Source of the DNA: Streptomyces sp. NBC_01460
GTDB lineage: Bacteria; Actinomycetota; Actinomycetes; Streptomycetales; Streptomycetaceae
Reading direction: 5' to 3'
DNA: 64,000 nt
Assembly: GCF_036227405.1 (NCBI RefSeq)
Contig: NZ_CP109473.1
Coordinates: 4,836,001 to 4,900,000 of the forward strand
The notes beneath the pieces are model-generated. The model was given only the letters and a program-made list of their open reading frames with translations, searched no databases and had not been told where the DNA came from. The position numbers and the translations under genes are program-made. Positions 1 through 7,704 of the stretch are shown piece by piece (the first letter of the stretch is position 1; every line of letters begins with the position of its first letter).

Positions 1-1
1 G

Positions 2-535
2 GTCGTCTTCATCCTGAGCATCGCTCTCACCTCGGATCTCGTCCTCGTTCTTCCCGCGTTTCTCGGCAGCCACCCCGTACCGACCGAGCTGAGCGACTTC
101 TTCTGCCTCGTGCCTTCCCTCGCCCTCGTCGCGTGCCTCGAAAGACGCCTGCCCGGCATGGAACGATCGGCTGTGCGCCGGCTCGACGCGAGGGACATCG
201 CCCTGGTGACGGGCTTCTCGCTCCTTGCCGGCGTGGCTGCCGCGGCCCTGACTCCGTTGGACCCGGACGCCATGTGGACAGCCGCGCGCAACAGCCTGCT
301 CTTCTGCGGTCTCGCCCTCGGGAGCTGGCCCCTCCTCGGACACCGGGCAGTCCTCGTCCCCGTGTTCTGGATGATCCTCGCCATGTTCACCGGGGGCAGA
401 CGGCCCGACGACCCCTATCCCTGGGTGATCGTCACAGAGAAGGCCGATGTCGTCCATGCCGCGACGGGCGCTGTCCTCGTCTTCCTGACGGGGCTCGTTC
501 TCCTCACCTGCCTCGTGCCAAGGACCGACCGATGA
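2..535 (+). CDS. Membrane protein, 5' end outside window (partial)
   Basis: The reading frame is open from the window edge, so the true start lies upstream; 177 residues are visible. About five hydrophobic segments can be seen, including one at the very edge and one just before the C-terminus, so it is an integral membrane protein. I do not recognise a family. The stop codon overlaps the ATG of the next gene (ATGA), an ABC ATPase, which suggests the protein is a permease or accessory membrane subunit of that transporter. This role is inferred only from the overlap. Confidence 0.75.
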   Translation, partial: VVFILSIALTSDLVLVLPAFLGSHPVPTELSDFFCLVPSLALVACLERRLPGMERSAVRRLDARDIALVTGFSLLAGVAAAALTPLDPDAMWTAARNSLLFCGLALGSWPLLGHRAVLVPVFWMILAMFTGGRRPDDPYPWVIVTEKADVVHAATGAVLVFLTGLVLLTCLVPRTDR

Positions 536-1281
536 CTCTCCTGCTCGACCGCGTCACCTTCACCTACCGCCGCAGGCTGCGTCCTGTCCTCTCCCGCTTC
601 ACCTACGAGGTGCCCCGACAAGGCCTGACGATCCTGCTCGGCCCCAACGGGGCGGGAAAGTCCACGACGCTGGCACTTCTCGCCGGGACGGTCGAACCGG
701 CCGCGGGCACCGTCCTGTTCACCGACTCGAAGATCACCTCCGCCACCCGCGAGTTCCGCCGTCACGTGGCCTGGCTCCCCCAACGGGTGCCTACGTCCCC
801 GCAGCTGACCGCACGCGAGTACGTGGCATACATCGCCTGGCTCAAGGGCGAGAACCGCGCCCGCGCGTGGGAGCGAGCCGGCACCGCCCTCGAACAGGTA
901 GGCCTCACCGAACAGTCCGGGCAGAAGACGGCCGGTCTCTCCGGGGGACAGGTCAGGCGTGTCGGTATCGCCTGCGCCCTCGCCCACGACGCCCGCGTCA
1001 TCCTGCTGGACGAACCGACAGCTGGTCTCGACCCCCATCAGCGGTCCGTGTTCCGTGATGTGCTGAGGGAAGTCGCGGCGGCCACACCGGTGCTGATGTC
1101 GACCCACGACGTGATCGATCTCGCCGACGAGGCCGACACCGTCACCCTCATGGACTCCGGGAAGGTACGCCACCACGGCGGAACCCGGAGCTTCCTCGAC
1201 CACGCCCGCCCTGAGGCCGCCCCGGGACGGCGGGCGGAGTCGGCGTACTCAGCCCTCATGCGTCTCGATGGTTCGCGGTGA
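532..1281 (+). CDS. ABC transporter ATP-binding protein
   Basis: A 249-residue nucleotide-binding subunit. Walker A GPNGAGKST lies at about residues 37-45, the signature LSGGQ at 136-140, Walker B VILLDEP at 156-162 and the H-loop histidine at about 192, so all catalytic parts are present. The ATG lies inside the stop of the upstream membrane gene (ATGA), implying translational coupling and a two-gene transporter operon. Substrate is unknown; the short length and single ABC domain resemble multidrug/CcmA-like exporters. A strong hairpin follows about 95 bases downstream. Confidence 0.93.
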   Translation: MTLLLDRVTFTYRRRLRPVLSRFTYEVPRQGLTILLGPNGAGKSTTLALLAGTVEPAAGTVLFTDSKITSATREFRRHVAWLPQRVPTSPQLTAREYVAYIAWLKGENRARAWERAGTALEQVGLTEQSGQKTAGLSGGQVRRVGIACALAHDARVILLDEPTAGLDPHQRSVFRDVLREVAAATPVLMSTHDVIDLADEADTVTLMDSGKVRHHGGTRSFLDHARPEAAPGRRAESAYSALMRLDGSR

Positions 1282-1375
1282 GCGGACGGACGTGGCGCTG
1301 AGCGGGCAGCGGCATCCGGGCCGTGTCCGGCCCGGCAGCCCTCTGCCGCTGCCGCACGGTGTCCTGGGGTTCAAC

Positions 1376-1413
1376 GGGCGCTGAGCGGGGGCGGAGAGGC
1401 CCGCTCAGCGCCC
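1376..1413. terminator. Bidirectional rho-independent terminator
   Basis: Perfect 14-bp inverted repeat (GGGCGCTGAGCGGG with its complement) around a 10-base loop, sitting between two convergent genes, the ABC ATPase and citrate synthase 2. No U-tract, as is usual in Streptomyces. Confidence 0.75.
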
Positions 1414-1468
1414 GGGCGTGAACTCGGGCTGGTCGAGCACGGCCCTCTCCTGGATCCGGGCCGTCACC

Positions 1469-2578
1469 TCAGTTCCCCAGGTCCGCCAGCTGGTCGTAGC
1501 CCGCGATCTCGCGGGGGTCGCGCGTGCCGGGGCCGACGTACGTCGCGGAGGGGCGCACCAGGCGGCCCGTCCGCTTCTGCTCCAGGATGTGCGCCGACCA
1601 GCCCGCCGTGCGGGCGCAGCTGAACATCGACGTGAACATGTGCGCCGGGACCTCGGCGAAGTCCAGCACGATCGCCGCCCAGAACTCGACGTTCGTCGCC
1701 AGGACACGGTCGGGACGGCGGGCGTGGAGCTCCTCCAGGGCCGCCTTCTCCAGGGCCTCCGCCACCTCGAAGCGCGGGGCCGCCAGCTCACGGGCCGTGC
1801 GGCGCAGGACGCGGGCGCGGGGGTCCTCGGCGCGGTACACGCGGTGGCCGAAGCCCATCAGGCGCTCGCCCTTGTCCAGTGCCTGCTTCACGTACGCCGT
1901 GGCGTCGCCCGTCCGCTCGATCTCCTCGATCATGCCGAGCACCCGGGACGGGGCACCACCGTGCAGGGGGCCCGACATGGCGCCCACCGCTCCGGAGAGG
2001 GCGGCCGAGACGTCCGCGCCGGTGGAGGCGATGACGCGGGCGGTGAACGTCGAGGCGTTCATGCCGTGTTCGGCGGCCGACGTCCAGTAGGCGTCGACGG
2101 CCTTGACGTGCTTCGGGTCCGGCTCGCCGCGCCAGCGGATCATGAACCGCTCCACGACGGACTCCGCCTTGTCGATCTCGCTCTGCGGCACCATCGGCAG
2201 CCCCTGGCCGCGGGCCGACTGGGCGACGTACGACAGGGCCATGACGGCGGCGCGCGCCAGGTCGTTGCGCGCGGTCTCCTCGTCGATGTCGAGCAGCGGC
2301 TTCAGGCCCCACACCGGCGCCAGCATGGCGAGCGCGGACTGCACGTCCACGCGGATGTCGCCCGAGTGCACGGGGATCGGGAACGGCTCGGCGGGCGGGA
2401 GGCCGGGGTTGAACGCCCCGTCCACCAGCAGACCCCAGACGTTGCCGAACGACACGTGGCCGACGAGGTCCTCGATGTCGACGCCGCGGTAACGGAGCGA
2501 GCCGCCTTCCTTGTCGGGCTCGGCGATCTCCGTCTCGAACGCGACGACTCCTTCAAGTCCGGGTACGAAGTCGGACAT
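1469..2578 (-). CDS. Citrate synthase 2
   Basis: A 369-residue protein of the citrate synthase family, condensing acetyl-CoA with oxaloacetate at the head of the TCA cycle. The motifs GPLHGGAPS and GFGHRVY carry the two catalytic histidines, and [20 protein letters not shown] marks the conserved C-terminal helix. I chose the ATG beginning [10 protein letters not shown], because homologues start there; the frame stays open another 33 codons upstream without homology. The length matches the Streptomyces citrate synthase 2 group (SCO4388-like), a paralogue of the principal enzyme. It is divergent from pdxH, with about 170 bases between the two starts. Confidence 0.93.
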   Translation of the reverse strand: MSDFVPGLEGVVAFETEIAEPDKEGGSLRYRGVDIEDLVGHVSFGNVWGLLVDGAFNPGLPPAEPFPIPVHSGDIRVDVQSALAMLAPVWGLKPLLDIDEETARNDLARAAVMALSYVAQSARGQGLPMVPQSEIDKAESVVERFMIRWRGEPDPKHVKAVDAYWTSAAEHGMNASTFTARVIASTGADVSAALSGAVGAMSGPLHGGAPSRVLGMIEEIERTGDATAYVKQALDKGERLMGFGHRVYRAEDPRARVLRRTARELAAPRFEVAEALEKAALEELHARRPDRVLATNVEFWAAIVLDFAEVPAHMFTSMFSCARTAGWSAHILEQKRTGRLVRPSATYVGPGTRDPREIAGYDQLADLGN

Positions 2579-2752
2579 CGGGCGGCTCCCTCGGCTCGGC
2601 GGCTGCATGACGGCCACGAAGGCCTGACCACGATACTGGCGGGTTACCACGACGCGGGGAAGGGTGACGTCCGGCACAGCCCGTCGGCTCGCGGAACCGG
2701 CGATCGCACCCTTGCCGCAAGGGACACCGGCCCGCTGCGGCAGGATGGCCCC

Positions 2753-3469
2753 GTGCCCACAGCAGATGCCACTCCGTCTTCCGCTTCCGCCTCCTCTCGC
2801 ACCCCGTCATCCGATTGCACCACCGATCCGGCCGCGATGCGCGAGCAGTACCGCTCCGAGGACTTCGTCGAGAAGGACCTGGCCGCGGATCCCATGGACC
2901 AGTTCGCCCGGTGGTTCCGCCAGGTCGCGGGCGGCGGAGCGCTCCACGAGCCGAACGCGATGGTCGTCTCCACGGCCGACTCCCGGGGGCGGCCGTCCTC
3001 CCGCACGGTGCTGCTGAAGCAGTACGACGCGCGCGGCTTCGTGTTCTTCACCAACTACGGCTCCCGCAAGGCCCGCGAGCTGGCGGAGAACCCGTACGTC
3101 TCGCTGCTCTTCCCCTGGCACCCGCTCGCCCGCCAGGTCTCCGTCACCGGCACCGCGGCGCGGGTGAGCAGGGAGGAAACCGTCGCGTACTTCCGCACCC
3201 GCCCGCACGGCTCCCAGCTCGGTGCCTGGGCCAGTGAGCAGTCGACGGTGATCGGCTCCCGGCAGGAGCTGGCCGAGCGCTACGAGGGGCTGGCCGCCCG
3301 CTACCCGGAGGGCGAGAAGGTCCCGGCGCCGCCGCAGTGGGGCGGCTTCCTGGTCGTGCCGGACGCGATCGAGTTCTGGCAGGGCCGCGAGAACCGTCTG
3401 CACGACCGGCTCCGGTACGTCCGGGACACCCCCGACGCCGCGTGGCGTGTGGAGCGGCTCTGCCCGTGA
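2753..3469 (+). CDS. pdxH: Pyridoxamine/pyridoxine 5'-phosphate oxidase
   Basis: FMN enzyme that oxidises PNP or PMP to pyridoxal 5'-phosphate in the cytoplasm. The core starts at [12 protein letters not shown]; the substrate/FMN-binding stretch [20 protein letters not shown] and the conserved C-terminal [14 protein letters not shown] are complete. I used the GTG at 2753, giving a low-complexity Ser/Thr N-terminal tail of about 28 residues; an alternative start is the ATG at 2837. A second member of the flavin oxidase family is encoded at 28230-28895, but this copy has the canonical PdxH signature. It is monocistronic, followed by a complex inverted-repeat region. Confidence 0.93.
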   Translation: MPTADATPSSASASSRTPSSDCTTDPAAMREQYRSEDFVEKDLAADPMDQFARWFRQVAGGGALHEPNAMVVSTADSRGRPSSRTVLLKQYDARGFVFFTNYGSRKARELAENPYVSLLFPWHPLARQVSVTGTAARVSREETVAYFRTRPHGSQLGAWASEQSTVIGSRQELAERYEGLAARYPEGEKVPAPPQWGGFLVVPDAIEFWQGRENRLHDRLRYVRDTPDAAWRVERLCP

Positions 3470-3514
3470 GGGCGCGGCCGGTGACCTGCCGGCCGGTGCC
3501 CCGAGAACGCAGGA

Positions 3515-3720
3515 ACCCGCAGGCTCTGGTCCCTCCTGACGGAGGAGCCGGCCGGATCTACCGGCGAGCCTGCGGGTCGGTGACTGCTTGGGTTTCGGCA
3601 GACAGCCTGCCGAGGTGCACAGTGTGCGACGACGGGCTGTCAGCCCGCAGCCACCTCACGAATCCGATAAGACTGCACTTTTCGGATCACCTCCTTTCAA
3701 CGTGTGGGCACAGCCTAGGA
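3515..3720 (-). ncRNA. Candidate structured small RNA / leader transcript
   Basis: About 360 bases separate pdxH and the next gene. On the minus strand I see in order a possible -10 (TAGGCT, 3713-3718), a purine-rich AAAGGAGGTGATCC (3684-3697), a 12-codon ORF, a tight hairpin GGGCTGACAGCCC (3634-3646), a second hairpin (CGGCAG/CTGCCG, 3596-3612) and an 11-bp stem ACCCGCAGGCT/AGCCTGCGGGT (3515-3577) that could terminate it and, on the other strand, terminate pdxH. The order promoter, ribosome site, mini-ORF, hairpins, terminator is that of an attenuator or a small mRNA, but no long gene follows. Expression is inferred. Confidence 0.4.
3640..3678 (-). CDS. 12-codon ORF with near-perfect Shine-Dalgarno
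   Basis: GTG-started mini-ORF reading M-Q-S-Y-R-I-R-E-V-A-A-G, stop TGA inside a 13-base perfect palindrome. Its upstream sequence AAAGGAGGTGATCC is complementary to essentially the whole 3' tail of 16S rRNA, far stronger than the ribosome sites of neighbouring genes, with about 8-11 bases to the GTG. The peptide looks like the first residues of a MerR/BldC-type helix-turn-helix protein (those often begin MQSYTI), so it could be a decayed gene end rather than a functional peptide. No function is known to me. Confidence 0.35.
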   Translation of the reverse strand: MQSYRIREVAAG

Positions 3721-3874
3721 ACCTCCCCCGCGACCGCACAACCGAATTAACGGGACCCCCGGTGGACACCGGATTTCCGGGAAGTGGCTGTGTGGTGGCT
3801 CACGTTCGAGTTCAATGGTCTGACGTGCGGCAATGCGGAACGCGAAGCGGAACACGCCCTGCGGGAGGTACGGA

Positions 3875-5260
3875 GTGAGTGCTTCCAGGAGCACCGGGAC
3901 CACCGACGCGATCGGCCCCGACGAAGACCCGGAGCGGATGCCTACGGCGGTGATCCCCGGCTCCCGGCTCCTCGCCGCGCTGCTCGACGGTATGGACGCC
4001 GCGCTCTGCGCCTTCGACGCGCACGGCACCATCACCCACTGGAACCGTGAGGCCGAGCGGATCCTCGGCTGGACCGCCGCGGAGGCCGTCGGGCGGCGGG
4101 GCTTCGCGGGGTGGGCCGTACGGAGCGCGGACGCGGGGGACGTGCAGGGGCGGCTGCTGGCCGTCATGGACGCACCCGGACGCCAGGTCCACGAGTTCGC
4201 CCTGCTGCGCAAGGACGGCGGACGCGTCCTGGTGCGTACCCAGTCCTCGGGGGTCCGAGGCGAGGACGGGAAGCCCGCAGGGGTGTACTGCGCCTTCAGC
4301 GAGGTGCACGCGCAGATCGATCTGGAGCGGTCGATCGCGCTCAGCGAGGCCCTGTTCGAGGACGCCTCCTGGGGCGTGGTCGCCGTCGACGTCGACCTGC
4401 GGCCGACCGTGGTCAACGCGTACGCCGCCCGAGCGCTGGGCGGCGGGCGCACCACGCTGCTGGGGCGCCCGCTGGGCGAGCTGATCGTGCAGGGCGTCGA
4501 GGACCTGGAGGGCGCGCTGCAGCACGTCCTCGCCGAGGGCCCCCCGTCGGCCCCGGCCGAGCTGTGGGTGACCCTGCGGACCTCCGAGGGGGACCGGCGG
4601 CGCTGCTGGCGCAGCGGCTTCCTGCGGCTGGCCTCCCCGCTGGCCGAGGAACCGGTTCCGCTCGGGGTCGGGTGGCTGTTCCGGGACGTCACGGCGGCGA
4701 AGCTCGCGGAGCAGGACGCCGACCGGGTGCGTTTCCGTGCGAACCAGCTGCACCGGGCCGCCCGCCAGGCGGCGGAGTGCGAGGACCCGATGGAGGCGGC
4801 GACCACGTCGCTGGACTACGCCCTGGCGGGGTTCGCCGACCACGTGGTGGTGGACCTGATGGCGGACCTCGCGGCGGGGGAGCGGCTCGTACGGGCCGCG
4901 GCCACCCCGTCCGACGCCCCGGGCCCCTGCCTGCCGGTCTCCGGCGGCCCGCTCCCGGTCCGGTACGCCCCGGGGCACCCGGCCCTCCAGGCCGTGGAGC
5001 GCGCGGGGTCCGTCCGTGCCGCCGCGCCCGCCGGGTCCGGCGCGGCATGGGCGGTGGAGCACCAGTGGCCCGGTGACTCGGTCCACGCCCTGTGCGTGGT
5101 GCTGCGGAGCCGGGGGCGGACACTGGGCGTGGTGACGTTCCTGCGCGCGGCGAACCGCAGCGCGTTCGAACGGCCGGACGTGGTGTACGCGGAGAGCGTG
5201 GCGGTCCGGGTCGCCGCCGCGGTCGACCTGGCCCGGCTGACGGCCGAGCCGGGGCTCTGA
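3875..5260 (+). CDS. PAS/PAS/GAF-like sensory protein without output domain
   Basis: A 461-residue cytoplasmic protein. A first PAS domain spans about residues 27-130 (ALCAFDAHGTITHWNREAE), a second about 145-270 (GVVAVDVDLRPTVVN), and a GAF-like domain fills the C-terminus up to DLARL. In Streptomyces this architecture usually continues into a SpoIIE/PP2C phosphatase, but here the gene stops right after the GAF helix. The GTG at 3875 is preceded at 6 bases by GGGAGG, which decides the start. It may sense a small ligand or redox state and act through a partner; the partner is not evident nearby. Confidence 0.85.
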   Translation: MSASRSTGTTDAIGPDEDPERMPTAVIPGSRLLAALLDGMDAALCAFDAHGTITHWNREAERILGWTAAEAVGRRGFAGWAVRSADAGDVQGRLLAVMDAPGRQVHEFALLRKDGGRVLVRTQSSGVRGEDGKPAGVYCAFSEVHAQIDLERSIALSEALFEDASWGVVAVDVDLRPTVVNAYAARALGGGRTTLLGRPLGELIVQGVEDLEGALQHVLAEGPPSAPAELWVTLRTSEGDRRRCWRSGFLRLASPLAEEPVPLGVGWLFRDVTAAKLAEQDADRVRFRANQLHRAARQAAECEDPMEAATTSLDYALAGFADHVVVDLMADLAAGERLVRAAATPSDAPGPCLPVSGGPLPVRYAPGHPALQAVERAGSVRAAAPAGSGAAWAVEHQWPGDSVHALCVVLRSRGRTLGVVTFLRAANRSAFERPDVVYAESVAVRVAAAVDLARLTAEPGL

Positions 5261-5314
5261 GGGGCCGGAGGAGGAGGGGCCCGCAGGGTTCGGGGTCCGC
5301 AACTCCGCCGGGTC

Positions 5315-6070
5315 TCAGTGCCGGTAGAAGATGCGGTCGCCGTACTCCCGCATCACGCGCCCGTTCCACTCGTGCCCGCCGTCGACGTTGCCCGAGCGCA
5401 GCAGCGGCGGTTCGATCCCGCGGGCGACGAGCTCCTCCGCCGCAGTGGCCATCATGGCCTGCATCAGCGCGCTGGTGACGACCGTCGACGCGGGCGCGAA
5501 CGGCGCCTCGACGCCCTCCGCCGTCAGCTCCGCGTCACCGATCGCGATCTTGCTGTCGAGCACGATGTCGCAGTGGTCCCGGAGGAATCCGCCGGAGGCG
5601 TGCCGGGACTTGGTGCCCGTCGTGTACGCGACCGAGGTGACCCCCACGACCGTCAGTCCGAGCGCCCGCGCGTTCTGCGCCATCTCCACCGGCAGCGCGT
5701 TGCGCCCGGACAGCGAGATGATCACCAGGAGGTCGCCCGAGCGGGCCGGGCTGGAGTCGAGCACGGCGCTCGCGAGACCGTCCACCCGCTCCAGCGCGGA
5801 GCCGAGGGTGGCCGGCATGACGTCGACGCCGACGGTTCCGGGCACGGCGAGCAGGTTCATCAAAGCGAGGCCGCCCGCCCGGTAGACGACGTCCTGCGCG
5901 GCGAGCGAGGAGTGCCCGGCGCCGAACGCGAAGAGGCGGCCGCCGGCGGCGACGGTGTCGGCGATGGCGGCCCCCGCGGCGGCCACGGCTTCGGACTCCT
6001 CGTCGCGCACCCGCTCCAGCAGACCGATCGCTGCGTCGAAGAACTGACCGGCGAGCTTGCTGTCGCTCAT
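5315..6070 (-). CDS. SIS domain protein, UPF0309 family
   Basis: A 251-residue sugar isomerase (SIS) domain protein. The phosphosugar-binding fold is recognised from FAFGAGHSSLAAQDVVYRAG (about residues 45-65) and the LLVIISLSGRNALPVEMA loop (about 115-130). The family is close to bacterial UPF0309 proteins (SCO4393-like), thought to act on phosphosugars or amino-sugar phosphates; the exact reaction is unknown. The start is the ATG of MSDSKLAGQFFD. It is transcribed divergently from dmdR1 with about 210 bases between starts. Confidence 0.88.
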   Translation of the reverse strand: MSDSKLAGQFFDAAIGLLERVRDEESEAVAAAGAAIADTVAAGGRLFAFGAGHSSLAAQDVVYRAGGLALMNLLAVPGTVGVDVMPATLGSALERVDGLASAVLDSSPARSGDLLVIISLSGRNALPVEMAQNARALGLTVVGVTSVAYTTGTKSRHASGGFLRDHCDIVLDSKIAIGDAELTAEGVEAPFAPASTVVTSALMQAMMATAAEELVARGIEPPLLRSGNVDGGHEWNGRVMREYGDRIFYRH

Positions 6071-6258
6071 CGAGGAGGCCTTTCCGGCGGGGTCGCGGGC
6101 CCGTGCGGTGCCCGTGTCGCGGATCACGTTGCGGTCTGGACCAGTGGACTGTCAATAGGGCTCGGGACCGGCCCCGCGCACCGACTCCCGACTGCGGGGC
6201 ACGGTTGTCCGTGCTATGCGTCAGAATTGGTGGAGGGCCATCGCACGACGACTTCATG

Positions 6259-7203
6259 TCACAGCATCGAGGGGCACGTATGTCCGGACTGATCGACACA
6301 ACGGAGATGTATCTCCGCACCATCCTCGAGCTCGAAGAGGAAGGCGTGGTCCCCATGCGCGCCCGTATCGCCGAACGGCTGGACCAGAGTGGTCCGACCG
6401 TCAGCCAGACGGTGGCGCGCATGGAGCGGGACGGCCTGGTCCAGGTCGCGGGCGACCGCCATCTGGAGCTGACCGAGGAGGGGCGCCGCCTGGCGACCCG
6501 GGTGATGCGCAAGCACCGGCTCGCCGAGTGCCTGCTCGTCGACGTCATCGGGCTGGAGTGGGAGCAGGTCCACGCCGAGGCGTGTCGCTGGGAGCACGTG
6601 ATGAGCGAGGCCGTGGAGCGCCGGGTGCTGGAGCTGCTGCGCCACCCGACGGAGTCTCCGTACGGCAACCCGATCCCGGGTCTGGAGGAGCTGGGCGAGA
6701 AGGCCGAGGCCGATCCGTTCCTGGACGAGGGCATGGTGAGCCTGGCCGAGCTCGATCCGGGCGCGGAGGGCAAGACCGTGGTGGTGCGCCGGATCGGTGA
6801 GCCGATCCAGACCGACGCACAGCTGATGTACACGCTGCGGCGGGCGGGCGTGCAGCCCGGTTCGGTCGTCAGCGTGACGGAGTCGGCCGGCGGGGTGCTG
6901 GTCGGTTCCAGCGGGGAAGCGGCCGAACTGGACTCCGAGGTCGCCTCCCACGTCTTCGTCGCGAAGCGCTGACCAGGCCTTTCGCAGGGACCGGTGGCCT
7001 GCCCGCACATGCAGGCGCCGGTGCCGATGCACGTGCAGATGTGAGCCGGTAAGCCCGCTTTCTGTTTTCCGCCCGGAATCGCAGCGCCCGGGCGAAACGC
7101 GTGCCAGGCTGTGGCCAGGCATATGACCTGAGGGTGCCGGCAGCGTATGCCGCGCGGTCCGGGGAGGGAGCAGGGAATGCGCCCGTCGCAGTGGCACGTG
7201 CAC
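6259..7203 (-). CDS. Long antisense ORF over dmdR1 (possible adm homologue)
   Basis: A 314-codon open frame runs antiparallel through the whole of dmdR1 and starts about 230 bases beyond its stop. In S. coelicolor an antisense gene called adm, overlapping dmdR1 and reported to affect siderophore and antibiotic production, occupies this position. The protein here is rich in His, Leu, Arg and Gln and has no domain I recognise. In DNA of this GC content long antisense frames arise by chance, so the sequence alone does not prove it is translated. Confidence 0.25.
   Translation of the reverse strand: MHVPLRRAHSLLPPRTARHTLPAPSGHMPGHSLARVSPGRCDSGRKTESGLTGSHLHVHRHRRLHVRAGHRSLRKAWSALRDEDVGGDLGVQFGRFPAGTDQHPAGRLRHADDRTGLHARPPQRVHQLCVGLDRLTDPAHHHGLALRARIELGQAHHALVQERIGLGLLAQLLQTRDRVAVRRLRRVAQQLQHPALHGLAHHVLPATRLGVDLLPLQPDDVDEQALGEPVLAHHPGRQAAPLLGQLQMAVARDLDQAVPLHARHRLADGRTTLVQPFGDTGAHGDHAFLFELEDGAEIHLRCVDQSGHTCPSML
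6280..6972 (+). CDS. dmdR1: Iron-dependent transcriptional repressor (DtxR/IdeR family)
   Basis: A 230-residue metalloregulator that binds Fe(II) and represses siderophore and iron-uptake genes. The N-terminal winged helix runs to about residue 70; all metal ligands of the IdeR family are present at the same numbers: His79, Glu83, His98 (site 1) and Met10, Cys102, Glu105, His106 (site 2). A C-terminal SH3-like FeoA domain follows from about 150. The ATG at 6280 has GAGGGG just upstream and matches homologues. It corresponds to S. coelicolor DmdR1 (SCO4394), the major of two paralogues. I saw no iron box in its own promoter. Confidence 0.93.
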   Translation: MSGLIDTTEMYLRTILELEEEGVVPMRARIAERLDQSGPTVSQTVARMERDGLVQVAGDRHLELTEEGRRLATRVMRKHRLAECLLVDVIGLEWEQVHAEACRWEHVMSEAVERRVLELLRHPTESPYGNPIPGLEELGEKAEADPFLDEGMVSLAELDPGAEGKTVVVRRIGEPIQTDAQLMYTLRRAGVQPGSVVSVTESAGGVLVGSSGEAAELDSEVASHVFVAKR

Positions 7204-7631
7204 CGCGAGGTGACTGCCGGGCGCTTCCGCGCCCCCGCGCTTCCCTCCGCCTCCCCGGCCGTGCGGTCCGTTCCCCTCTCCGCGTCCGTCCGTCGCTCCG
7301 TCCCCGTGATCCGCGGAGCGGCCACGGCCGCCGTCCGCCGCCCCGCTCCGATGGGCCCCCGCGCCGCCCCGTCCGTCCGCCGCGCGATGCCGGAGAGCCG
7401 CCCCGGGCGCGGCCTCATCCGTTCCGGAACAGGGGACGGCCCCGGCGCCCGAAGGTGCCGGGGCCGGTCCTCCCCTGCGCTGACCTGGAGCCCCGAGCTC
7501 TCGAGGTCAGTCCCCGCGGACCCCTGTCCCCGAGTGGTCCGCTTCCCGGAGAAGGTCTCCCCTGGGGGGCCGTCATCAATCCTGAACCGCTGTCACTCAA
7601 ACGTGGGATGTTGCGAGCCGGAAGCAGGTTT
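6973..7631. other. Intergenic region after dmdR1 with one weak ORF and a hairpin
   Basis: About 650 bases without a firm gene. It holds a possible 16-codon Met/His-rich ORF (6994-7044, reading M-A-C-P-H-M-Q-A-P-V-P-M-H-V-Q-M) and a possible 157-codon basic ORF from 7177, followed by the terminator at 7431-7475. Otherwise nothing recognisable. Confidence 0.4.
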
Positions 7632-7650
7632 TCGAATAAGAGTTCGATAG
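7177..7650 (+). CDS. Doubtful hypothetical ORF, Arg/Pro/Ser-rich
   Basis: The ATG is preceded by GGGAGGGAGCAGGGA, a good ribosome site, and the first 85 or so codons have about 90% G/C in the third position, as in true genes here. The 157-residue product (begins MRPSQWHVHREVTAG) is basic, low-complexity and has no recognised domain. The frame runs straight through a strong terminator hairpin (7431-7475) and on into the promoter of the hydrolase, which argues against its full length being translated. Confidence 0.25.
   Translation: MRPSQWHVHREVTAGRFRAPALPSASPAVRSVPLSASVRRSVPVIRGAATAAVRRPAPMGPRAAPSVRRAMPESRPGRGLIRSGTGDGPGARRCRGRSSPALTWSPELSRSVPADPCPRVVRFPEKVSPGGPSSILNRCHSNVGCCEPEAGFRIRVR
7431..7475 (+). 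terminator. Terminator hairpin
   Basis: Perfect 9-bp stem GGCCCCGGC/GCCGGGGCC (7438-7446 and 7457-7465) flanked by partly pairing GGGGAC/GTCCTCCCC. It insulates the hydrolase from upstream transcription. Confidence 0.6.
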
Positions 7651-7653
7651 TCT
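7632..7653 (+). promoter_or_regulatory. LexA-like SOS box and -10 of the hydrolase promoter
   Basis: TCGAATAAGAGTTCGA (7632-7647) differs at one position from the actinobacterial LexA consensus TCGAAC-N4-GTTCGA. It directly abuts a -10 hexamer TAGTCT (7648-7653), so a bound repressor would cover the core promoter. No convincing -35 is seen. Binding is inferred. Confidence 0.5.
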
Positions 7654-7704
7654 GGCGCGCACGAACGCACGGTGATCGAGGACCTGAAGGGGGTGCCAGA
7701 ACCT

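Noticed and set aside
6930..7060. Cys-rich minus-strand reading near the dmdR1 3' end (C-T-C-I-G-T-G-A-C-M-C)
   Set aside because: No start codon or ribosome site; it is part of a chance frame overlapping dmdR1.
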